DNA from: Ephydatia muelleri
Taxonomy: Eukaryota; Porifera; Demospongiae; Spongillida; Spongillidae
Reading direction: 5' to 3'
NCBI GenBank assembly: GCA_013339895.1
Contig: JABACO010000020.1
Span: 7,801,352 to 7,865,351, forward strand
DNA length: 64,000 nucleotides
Each line of letters begins with the position of its first letter. The stretch's first letter is position 1. The position numbers and the translations under genes were made by a program. Under the pieces are notes generated by a model. That model was not told the DNA's origin. It made no database searches and worked only from the letters and a program-made list of their open reading frames with translations. Shown piece by piece: positions 38,391 to 48,837 of this stretch.

Positions 38391-41300
38391 ATGTCCAAAC
38401 AGAGTACGCTATTTCAAACATGGAAGAACTCATATGGCGTGGCCGAGCTAGGCGATGTTGAAGAAGTTGAAGATCTGGATGAATTCGACTCCATTTTTCA
38501 AAATGTTCCTGGTGACATACCTGAGTCTTCACCGAACGTTACTGCGGAGGAAGACATACCTGGATTTGATACGTCAGCTGGAAAGCTCTGGATCTACCCC
38601 ACCAACTACCCTATACGAGATTACCAATTCAACATAGTCCAAAAGTGTCTTTTTAAGAACACTTTGGTGTGTCTACCAACCGGTCTAGGCAAGACATTCA
38701 TCGCAGCCGTTGTCATGTTCAATTTTTATCGCTGGTATCCAAGTGGAAAAATTTTGTTCTTGGCGCCAACGAAACCGCTCGTGGCACAACAGATAGAAGC
38801 GTGTCGTGGCATTACAGGGATCCCACAGGAACATCTCGCCGAGATGACGGGTTAGCAAATGTATTATATTCACAGGGAGTCATTGACAAGGCGCACGTTG
38901 TGCAGGCAACCTTCAGCCGTCTGCTCGTCTTGAGCTGTGGAACAGCAAAAGAGTGTTTTTCCTGACGCCACAAGTATTGCAGAATGACTTGGGGCGTGGC
39001 TCTTGTCCAGCGACGTGTGTGTGTTGTGTTGTATTTGACGAAGCGCATAAAGCTCTCGGAAACCACGCCTATTGTCAGGTAACACTACTTTCCTGGAAAC
39101 TCGTACACTTTCTACCACTACTATTTAGGTTATTAAAGAGTTAAGTAATGCCAGGAGCCATTACAGAGTGTTGGCCCTCAGTGCCACACCTGGCAATGAT
39201 CTGAGGGTAAGTGTGTCAGTCTGATGGCATTTACTTACATTTCATTATTCCTGTAGGCTGTGCAACAAGTGTTGACCAACCTCCAGATCAGTCATATTGA
39301 GCTACGCTCTGAGGATTCCTTTGATATACAGCAATATGTTCACAGCAGAGCAATAGAAAAGATTGTTGTCCCGCTGGAAGGACCAGTACTTGAAGTAAAG
39401 GAGACATTTCTGAAGGTGAACCTACAAATGGCTATACATACAGTATTAATATAAGGGATTAGGGGAAGTGAGGATTTGTAAGTATATGCTCTGAGAAAGG
39501 AAGAGATTGGATTTAAATCGGATGATGCCTTGATTTTCAGATGCTTTCTAGTGTTGTTGGACGACTATCCAAGTTGGGACTATTATTTAGCAGTGATCCT
39601 GACAGACTGGGTAAGTACCAGATTCTCCAAGCAAGAGAGAAGTATCGTCACACTCCTCCATCTCTCATTGTAAGGCACTGTTTCAGTGTTCTTCCTTGCC
39701 CCTCCTTCTCCACTCATTACTGTCTCTTTCTCCTTGTGTCTGCTCCAACAACAGACACCTGCTCAAGCTGGGGCCATTGAGAGTGACTTTGCTCTGTCCA
39801 TCAGCCTCTTTCATGCATACGAACTGCTCTTGCAGCATGGGCTGAGGTCTTTCTATCATTTTCTTTCTCATACTTTGTGTGGTGTGGCAGGTGGGCAGTC
39901 TCGTGCAAAACTTGAACTGTCCCGGAGTGTTGGGTTCAATTTGATTATGAACAGATTGGAAGGACAGCTCACCAAGGGTGAGGGTGTGGCTTCCTGCCAA
40001 GGGGATGCTCCTTTCTTCTACAGCCATCCCAAGCTGAATAAGCTAGAAGAAGTGGTCCTGGAGCATTTCCACACAGCGGCTAATTCTGAAACCAGGGTTA
40101 TGATATTTTCACAATACAGAGAAAGCGTACAAGAGATTACTGACATGCTGGTGAGACATGCCCCTTTAGTACGGGTGATGAGCTTTGTGGGACATGCCAA
40201 TTCAGGCAGAATGAACAGAGGTCTTACACATAAAGAGCAGACAATGGTGAGGCACTTGTGCTTCTATGAGGATTGGCCTAAACACTGTCTGTTATACATG
40301 TGTAGGTTGTACAAAAGTTCCGTGACGGTGGCTACAATGCACTGGTGTCAACCTGTGTTGGTGAAGAAGGGCTTGACATTGGGGAGGTGGACCTAATCAT
40401 CTGCTTTGATGCTCACAAGTCACCAATCCGGCTGGTGCAGAGAATGGGGCGCACTGGACGCAAGAGGAGTGGAAGGATTGTGGTCATTGTGGGCGAGGGA
40501 AAGGAGGAGCAGGTGGGTGAGGGAGAGGAGGGAGGGAGAGAGGGAGAGGAGGGAGGGAGAGAGGGAGAGAGGAGGGAGGGAGGGAGAGGAGGGAGGGAGA
40601 GAGGGAGAGGAGGGAGGGAGAGAGGGAGAGGAGGAGCAGGTGGGTGAGGAAGAGGGGAGCAGGTGGTGAGGGAGGGGGAGCAGGTGTGGGTGGAGAAAGA
40701 GGAACATGTGTGCAAGTTTGTGCTCCTTCTCTCGCCCCCATTAAAAATGTTCATATCAGGACATCTCCCCCTCTTCCCCATCTTCCTGTGTCCACCAGAT
40801 ATACTTGAAGAGTCAGAGCAATAAAAGCAGTCTTCATAGGGCCATTACAGAGGGATGTCGGTCACTACAGATGTACCCTTCCAGCTATGCAATGACTCCC
40901 ATACACATTACTCCTCAAGTGTGCATGATGCATTTGTCAGTGGAGGCCAGTAACGAGGCATGCACTAGCACAGCTTTCAAATTCAAGGGCACTAACATGG
41001 CAACACATGCATTGGGAAGCAGTGGGCGTAGCTACCATCTTGGGCGCAGTTCTGATGGTTTCTTATCTGAACATGAACTCAAAGAATGGACTAAATGGTT
41101 TTCCTTACCTGATCGAGAGAGAGAATTCATTGAAGCTGCTGTGAGCTCAGTGTTTGAGCCCACCTGTCGTGCCACGTTGGAGTCTCTAAACTCTGTGCCT
41201 TGTGCACATGGCAGGAACATGTGTAAAAAACTGAACCTGAGCTGCTGGGCCCATTGGCAAACTGCCCCCATTCCCCACCATATAGCTGGACATTCCCAGA

Positions 41301-43997
41301 GGTCAGTACAACTGGTATCAATACTGAACTTCATCGATCACATTCATTCAACTAATGGAGTTGGTCTGAACTATGAAATGGAGATGAAAGCTTTTCTGAA
41401 TATGGATGACGTCAAGCCTTTGGTTCAGGAAGAGAAAGCAAACCGTAAAAGGCCACGCATGTTGGATGACTTGAGTGATGAGGAGGGCCTCTTGAAGCAG
41501 TTGAAAGAACCACCGGATCCCTACACAGTTGAACCTTGTTATTCTAATGCGCAACTATCACCAAGTCATTCTGTCAATGCTCAAACACCTACATGTAATA
41601 CCTCTCCAGTGAACCCTTCCCTATCTGTTGACAATGAAGGCAAGCATACACTTGTTCCCCAACCACCAGTACTGGATTCGCTTGACTGGCTAAATGACTT
41701 TGATCCATCCCAGCTAGTTACACCTGAGCAAACTCCCCAAGCTCATTCTGCCACTAAGAAAGTAACTGAAACACATTTCAAACCTCCACCAGTTTCACTG
41801 CCTACACCATTACGTAACGATACATCTTCTAGTTCCTGCAGTTTTCTTCAAGGACTCTCGTCAAAGGTTTTGTTTGGTAATGAAGATACGATGGATCCTT
41901 TATCAGAGGGCCAATTGAGGACACTTGACACTAATGTAACAGTGGTGGCAGAGTCGGACTTGGATGATGAAGAGGCAGATAGCAAAATTGCTGTTCCATC
42001 ACCGTTAAGCCCGAAGGTAGAAGAGCCTTGCAATTTGTCATCTGTTAGTCACGAAGACAGTTTTTTACTGCTGCATGGCAACAGAGCTCAAAGACTTCAT
42101 AACCCCTTGATGACACCTCCCTCCTTGCAGTCTGCCCAGAGAATGACTATTAAAAGCCCAGAGCAGCTCTTTGGAGCGGAAATAAATGATTTTCTTGATG
42201 AAGAAGCAGAGGTTTCAGGTTCGGAGGGTCTGTTTAGTGATGGAATAGAGGATGGCCAAAGTGGTGATGAATATGAGGACAGCTTTATCAACGACAACAC
42301 TTTTCTGACTCAGTATCCCTCCGCAGGATCTTCCGCAAACAAAGGCACAGCTCCAATGGGCTCGAGGAAGAGGAGCAGTCCCACTGGACCTTGTAGGAAC
42401 CGCTATCGAATGGTACTGAGCCAAAGACACACCATACTAAGTCGCTTAATGAAGAAAGACAGTGAATGTAATGCTGCAGCTAAAAAGAACAGATTGGACA
42501 TTCATGAAGGTGATGAAGTCGTGTATGATGACCATGATGCCATGGTTGATGACCAGCAAGCCATGGGTGATGTTAGTGAAGCAGAAGAAATGTTTATTGA
42601 GTATGGTGAGGAAGATAGGGAAGAATTCACATGTACTCAGGAGTTGCCAAAAGAACCAACCATTGTGGAGGAGCAGGTGCCAGAGAGGTTCTTGCTGAGC
42701 TGCGCACCATCTGTAGTTGACTCGACAGTGATTGGAAAACAATGTGCAGATGACGATGTCAGTCATTGTTGTGTTGTTGACTCCAATTTAATGGTGAGTT
42801 AGTGAGTGTAGCGATGTAGTTATGCTTTACACCTATGCAGGCTAGTGTACAATTGGCTCCAACACCTCTTTGCTTGGCGATCGGTATGGAAGACTGGTTA
42901 AGATGTAACAAAGAGACATGTGCTCTGAGCTGTGAAGATGACCAGACTAATCAAATGGATAATGAGAAGCTAAAGTCAAAAATGCCCGTTGTGCCACTGG
43001 ACTCACTGCAAGCAAAAGGAACGATTCTAGTGAGTTCTCGTGCTGTCACAAACTCTCAGGTGAGCTCTATTAGGTTTCAGAATAATTGTACACTGCCATG
43101 AACAGTGTCACTGACTTATTACCTTAGGTAGTATCGATTCTTCGTTACAAATATGGCCTGTGTGTGAATTTGCTATCACTTCCTCATGGGGACTTCATTG
43201 TGAGCAACACTATGCTGGTTGAGAGAAGGCTGCAGTCAGGTAGCTCCATGTCTGCATGTCACCTTTTATCTTTCCACCCATTTTTTCAGAGCTTAACAAA
43301 CCCTCCAACTTCAACAAATTTATCAGCAAGCTACATGATCTGTCCGAGATGTATTGTCTGGTTTATGTTATTTTGGAACGGGACAAAATCAGAGAAGGAA
43401 AAAGGTAGTTAGGTGCCACCTGTACTGTCTTCACCATGTGAGGTTGCTTTTTTCAGGGCAAAGTCTGGGGTGCAGTATAACAGAATGTTAGCAAGACTAG
43501 TTGCAACAAAGGCTACACTTCTGTTCAGCCAGTCACAGGGTATGGTAGTGTTCCCATGTAATGTGAATATGTGTCTTATCAACATTTTCTGTAGAACATA
43601 CGGCATCTCTATTGAATGTAATGGTTACCATGGAGATTCAGAGAGGTCAGGGACTACCTGCAGATATTGGCCACACAAGCAATCATGTGAAGTTGCATGT
43701 TGAGGGCACCTGCTTTGCACCCTTTGTGACAGTGATCAATCTCTCAGGTTTTGCAGTTGTTAATGAAGGTTCCAAAGCTGTCGTACATGGCTGCACTTAA
43801 TATTTGTGTCTGCTATGGCTCTGTGGCCGAGATAATGCAAAGGTAGGTGTGGTCCTGTCTTTCATCAGTATGCCATAATGCTGTCATTTAGTTCGTTCCA
43901 GGAACTTCTGGAGAAAGTCCCTGCCATTACTCGTAGCTCTGCAAAAGCAGTTCATCATTTTTTTAACTATGTGTATAATTCAGGTTTTGTTTGTTAG
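38391..43997 (+). CDS. FANCM: Fanconi anaemia group M protein, DNA translocase
   Basis: Replication-fork remodelling ATPase. Start [11 protein letters not shown] (38391) matches the family N-terminus; an upstream in-frame Met is less likely. Helicase motifs: [14 protein letters not shown], Walker [44 protein letters not shown] box [18 protein letters not shown], then the helicase insert, [51 protein letters not shown] and [17 protein letters not shown] (ends near 40512). After a repeat-filled intron, a single 2-kb exon (40802-42802) holds a poorly conserved acidic linker. C-terminal exons encode an inactive ERCC4-like nuclease fold ([28 protein letters not shown]) and helix-hairpin-helix ([19 protein letters not shown]), stop 43997. 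DEAH and Walker residues are intact. Confidence 0.96.
40504..40702. repeat. Purine-rich GGGAGAGGAGG minisatellite at a FANCM donor
   Basis: Begins at the exon end (GAGGAGCAG/GTGGGTGAGG). GGGAGAGGAGGGAGGGAGA units follow, and then three further copies of GAGCAGGTGGGTGAG-like sequence (about 40630-40695), which repeat the exon-intron boundary. All-purine strand over more than 150 bp. Confidence 0.92.
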
Positions 43998-44956
43998 TAT
44001 GACTGTTATGCCACGCCCATTGCTTAAAAAACAAAATTCTCAATATCAAAGCACCTTTCTTGGATTCCAAATCGTGCTTGTTTTAAATGTGACGTAACTC
44101 TTAGAGGTTGCATGATAGACGGAGGATATTCAGTTGCTCGCGGTGGAATTATATTACAACGTGTGTATGTACCGATATGTGTGATGGGAACGTGGCTGAC
44201 ATGTAGGGCTTAAATAGAATACAGGCACTAAAATTAGCATTGTATTGTTTACAATGAATGTAGTATACACTACTTCGAAACAAATAAATCGGCTTCCATA
44301 CACCCCACGCAACTGTGTTCACTGCTGCTGTAGTACAATTTCAATAATACTATTGAAGCACATATGAATATATGGATCGTTTTCGCGTAAAGGGACCTCG
44401 TTATAAAATTTCCAATACCGCATGAGAAATATAACGCTTGCGTTGAAATGCATGGCTAATTAAAATTCAGTGTCTTACAGCTTCATGACAGATACTCCGA
44501 TTCTTACTGCGATGTAAGAGGACACCAGACTTCTAGAATAACAATCTTGAAAACACATGCGTTAGGTCCCTTTTCGCGGAAACGATCCCATTTGCTTGCA
44601 TGATTGGCACACAGTGCCTATCTGTTAGTAGATGTCATAACATGCATGTTGCTTGTCTCAAGTCACGTGCAGAATTATCTTTAGCTCTATTATTTTGACT
44701 GCGATTTGCTTCTCCGTGAAGGCGCCCATCCATTTCAGTCATGTATGTTACAAAAGGAATACATTACCACTTCGATCCTTAAGCCTTTTATACAGCTCTG
44801 GTATTCAGTGATGGCTTGATCGTCTACAATGACGATGACATCATAGATAATATCACAAACATTAAATGGGAGTGCCCTATTAGGACTCACGTGCTGTTGA
44901 TTTATTGTTATTAATATTGTGCTACGGTTTGACTGTCGCGGCATGTTCGTTTCGTT
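43998..44956. other. Intergenic spacer with MITE copy 3
   Basis: About 960 bp between FANCM and the Kunitz-like gene. It contains the best-preserved MITE (44374-44588) and otherwise AT-rich sequence without a recognisable gene. Confidence 0.7.
44374..44588 (-). mobile_element. MITE copy 3 (intact 25-bp terminal inverted repeats)
   Basis: 215 bp bounded by GGATCGTTTTCGCGTAAAGG plus GACCT and its inverse (AGGTCCCTTTTCGCGGAAAC plus GATCC), 25-bp arms with two mismatches. The interior is the reverse complement of copies at 18187 and 32891 (GTATCTGTCATGAAGCTG, GACACTGAATTTTAATTAGC). No open frame and no clear target duplication beyond AT-rich flanks. Confidence 0.85.
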
Positions 44957-45793
44957 ATGAAGATAATCGCATCGGTTTTGGTTTGTATATGTGGTCTCTT
45001 GGTGTCGTACCCAGGTAAGCGAGTGAGGTTCCATAGTTAAAACACCTGCAATTTCGACTTTTTTCTTTGTGCTCAGGCTTTGCGATACCCAGTGGCACTC
45101 TCAGAGGTATGTTCGAGTTTGCTCGTGCACCTAGTCATATTCCTTTGTTAGGTTCTTCATGTGAAGTTGCGTCAAGGTGTTGGCACAGCTCTTCCACTAC
45201 TGTGAAGTACTTGTACAATTCAACAGTGAACAGCTGCGTGCGCGTGGGCTCAAGCTGCGCCACCAATAACATTTCAGTATTCGCTGATTTGTCAACGTGT
45301 CAAGTCGTTTGTGTGCCAAGTTTTGATGCGGCCGACTGTGAGAAGTCTCGTCATGGCTGTTGTGCAGATGGTTTAACACCACGGGGCCCTGCTGGGCTAT
45401 GTGTTGAGGGTGTGTGAGGTAATGTACTGGAATTGTGCATTTTTTACAGTTCATATACATACAGAAGAGCAAGCTGCTTCAAATGGCTCAGGTTCCTTCA
45501 CACATTGGCAGCTGGCAGTGGCTGGAATCTGTTCTGTCTTGCTTGCTGTTGGTATTGTGTCCCTGGTGTTTGCTGTAGCGTATGTAGATAGAAAGCGTAG
45601 GAGGGACAAGCAAAGAAGGTTGGAGCTAATTTGAGTTGTGGTGGCGGTGGGACCAGGTTGACATGTTCATTTATTTTGTAACAGGTACATAAACCAGGTG
45701 CTCAAGATGTATGAAGATAGTGTGATTAGTGGAGACAGCGACAGCAGCTCAGATGACAACCCTGAGACTAAGAACTTGTTTGAGAGGTTGTAG
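44957..45793 (+). CDS. Type I membrane protein with Kunitz-like Cys domain
   Basis: Unidentified small gene of about four exons. Exon 1 (44957-45014) is a signal peptide MKIIASVLVCICGLLVSYP. Exon 2 (about 45077-45413) holds a six-Cys region with spacing similar to, but looser than, a BPTI/Kunitz domain (CEVASRC, then VNSCVRVGSSC, then STCQVVC), followed by DCEKSRHGCCADGLTPRGPAGLC. The latter resembles a short CxxSxxGCCxDGxTxxxG module found beside Kunitz domains in papilin-type matrix proteins. Exon 3 (about 45462-45620) has a single transmembrane helix (LAVAGICSVLLAVGIVSLVF) and a basic stop-transfer KRRRDKQRR. Exon 4 is an acidic, Ser-rich cytoplasmic tail (SGDSDSSSDDNPETKNLFERL), stop 45793. 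It may be a protease inhibitor or a surface receptor; the key inhibitory loop is not conserved enough to decide. Confidence 0.65.
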
Positions 45794-45937
45794 AGCCTTT
45801 CAACCTATCTTTTGTAAAGTTATGTGCATTTGTGTTGTAACAACTTGTGAACACAGTGGTACAAAACATTAAAAAAAAACGTACATTTTGGTAGTTTACT
45901 CGTAATTGGATTGGAAATATTGAAATCCACAAACGAC

Positions 45938-47940
45938 ATGGTAAGGCAGTTCGTTCTCATTTTCCCTTCTTTGGTCCATTTTAATGTGGTAGCCAGCGTA
46001 ATACATTTGTTCGGTCCTTTATTCTTACGCAGATCGTGCGTGTTCAGGGAAAGAGCGGAACGAAAAGATTTGATGTTCAAAGCACAGACACGCTTCACTC
46101 ATTGCTTGAAAAGGTAAGCTGTACAAGGGAGAATATATGAATTCGACCATGTTTCATAACGTTTTGCAGATAATCAAGGAGTTCGGGCTGTCTCAGGGGG
46201 ATTTTTCTATTTATCGGAAGCCTGGTCAAAATGGCGAGTTAAATACCTCACACGTAAATACGAAACTTGACAAAATCCCATTACGGTAAAGACATACCTT
46301 AAGCGCTAAACGTTTGATGTATATTTTCCGTATATTTAGACACGGAGACCTGCTGTACCTCGCCGAGAAGCCTAATGATGCTGTATCTGGCTCCGCGGCT
46401 GTAGCAGTGGAAGATGAAGTGGATCAACTTCTGGCACAGAAAGACGCCAGAATAGAGCGATCTAGAGATCCCCAACTGTATGTGATGGATGGTCAAAATC
46501 AGTGTAGGGTAATAGCTTTTCACACACTGCAGCTGCCATCATGGCGCCCAGGGTCGATGTATCAACTGTGCACCATTGGAGGTGAGCTGGGAGGCAGTGG
46601 AGTGGCTTTAGACTCTGTGCTTCCTCCCCAGCCATGGGACCAGAGGTACCTTGATAAACAAGACCCTCCACTCAAACACCTTTCATTCCATTGCTACTGT
46701 CGGAAGCTGACTAGCGGAGTTGACAAGTGTGTGTTGGCAGCATGGTGGGATGTTCACATAGGAATATTCATCACACCGCTGTTTGTATTTTAAGGGGCAA
46801 ATTTGCGAATTTGGAAGACCTGAGCTGCAAGATAAAGCCGGACTGTCCAGACCATGCACCTTGGCCTGCAGGCATTTGTACAAAATGTCAGCCCAGTGCC
46901 ATCACCTTGGCCAGACAGGTCAGGCTGGGGAGGAGGTGGAAGTCATATGATTGCTATGTGATTTGTACAGAGCTATCGTCATGTGGACAACATCATGTTT
47001 GAAGATAAGAAGATAGTGGAACGTTTCTTGGAGGTGTGGAGAAAATCAGGTCATCAAAGGATTGGCCATTTGTATGGGAAGTTTGAGGAGTATCCAGATG
47101 TTCCACTGGGCATTCGAGCTGTGGTATCAGCCATTTACGAGCCTCCCCAGGTATGTCCCAGCTATGCCACTGTTAGTTTAATGGCGTGCTTTGTCCAGGT
47201 GGCCAGTAAGTATAGTGTTGAGCTATTGGAGGACCCCAGGGAGCAGGATGTAAGAGAACTGGCTGGTCACCTGGGACTCAGGAAGGTTTGCGACACATGG
47301 TCCTGTGAGTGTGGTGCTTGACTGCTGGCTATAGGTTGGATGGATATTTACTGATCTGGAGTCTGATGCACAGAACCAAGTGGCATATAAAAGGAGTATT
47401 GTATGTGAAAGTAGACTATTCAGATAGATATGTGAACGTCTTGCCCTTTCACTGCTACTTTCTTTGTCCTTTGTTCCATCACTCCCACTTCCCTTGGCAG
47501 CACACTCACTTGCTGTCAGCTGAAGAATGCATAATGGCTGCTGATTTTCAGAACCAGAACCCAAACCCCTGTAACCTTGCCAAGAAAGGTTACTTTGGAT
47601 CGAAGTTTGTCACTGTGTGTGTATCAGGTAAGCATGCACTTTATTTCGGGAGATTATTTATAAGTGGGACAATTGGCAGGCAATGAGTCAAAACAGGTGG
47701 ATCTCCAAGGCTACCAGGTGGGTGTGACTTAGATGAGGGTGGGTGGGTGTTGTACCTCTTTGTTTTGTAGGTGTCCAACCAATGCATGGCTCTGGTGAGA
47801 GACGACTGTCTGGTACCTACCCTTGATGCTCCTGAGTTGGGCTATGTGCGTGAATCTACACCTGAGCAGTTGGTCCCTGATGTGTTCTATAAGGTAGCCA
47901 GCAGGCAGGACTCTATTGATCGTCTCTTTACGTATCTTTC

Positions 47941-47972
<32 letters not shown>

Positions 47973-48744
47973 ACACACACACATTGTCTTGCCACCACAC
48001 AGATGAAGAATGAGTATGGCATTGAAGTAACAAAGATTGCACGTCCGCTGCCTTTGGAGTATCTAATAATTGAACTGACCACCTCCAGTCCCGTTCAGCC
48101 TAAGCCTTATCTGGTTGGTGGATTGGAGCCAGCATTTCCCATTGAGAACAGAGAGTCACTGGGAGACATACAGGCACGTTGAAAGGGTGGATGTGTGGAA
48201 AGAGGGACATATGTGTATATGGAGGCATTGTGGTATTTTATAACACGGGCGCTTCAAACCAACAGGACTTTGCATCTTTTGCAAATTATTTGCAGCATCA
48301 AACAAACTTTCTGTGTGCAATGTCTGATCTGCACCTGCTACTGTTCTTGTATAGCAGTGATATATTCCATCTGAGGGTAAGTGAGCCATCCTTTTGCTGC
48401 TGTGCTTAGCTACATGATCACCTGCACTCCAGCCACACTTGCCCCTTCTGTGTAGAGCAATACAGACGGGTAACAAGGCACTTGCTGAACAATGGCGACA
48501 AAATGATTGGTGGGCCAATGTGCTGGAGCTCATCAAGTTGCACTCAGGTATGTACACACACCGAGGGAGCACTCATCTATCCATCTTGTGCTCGATAGTT
48601 GGTTTGCCTAGTGCCCAGTCCTCTGCATCGGCATTTACGCGTCCAGCGGCACAAGAAGGCAAAATGTGGGCATGCAAGATCTGCACACTGCTTAACCCCT
48701 CCCATCTGACTGAATGTGATGCTTGCCATCTACCACGGACATGA
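45938..48744 (+). CDS. NPLOC4: Nuclear protein localization protein 4 homolog (p97/VCP adaptor)
   Basis: Substrate adaptor that with UFD1 recruits VCP/p97 to ubiquitinated proteins. Exon 1 is a single ATG (45938-45940, donor GTAAGG); exon 2 starts [15 protein letters not shown] (ubiquitin-like UBXL domain). Then [20 protein letters not shown], a zinc-binding [12 protein letters not shown], the NPL4 core [121 protein letters not shown], and a C-terminal NZF/RanBP2 finger [20 protein letters not shown] ending LPRT at 48744. All expected parts are present. An intron at about 47935-48000 has a C17 run plus (CA)n. It converges on the FAM234-like gene, 93 bp between stops. Confidence 0.96.
47941..47983. 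repeat. Poly-C/(AC)n tract in NPLOC4 intron
   Basis: About 17 C followed by 12 AC dinucleotides, inside the short intron between KVASRQD... and the exon starting [17 protein letters not shown]. Assembly length is likely uncertain here. Confidence 0.85.
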
Positions 48745-48837
48745 ACAAAAACGTTTGTTGTGTGTGCTACTTGATGTGCGTGGTGGTCCAGGAAATCCTC
48801 ATATAACCGATGGGCACATCATTAACTACATCACAAC

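Noticed and set aside
40345-40781. Glu/Gly-rich and Pro/Ser-rich frames on both strands
   Set aside because: They come from the all-purine minisatellite in the FANCM intron.
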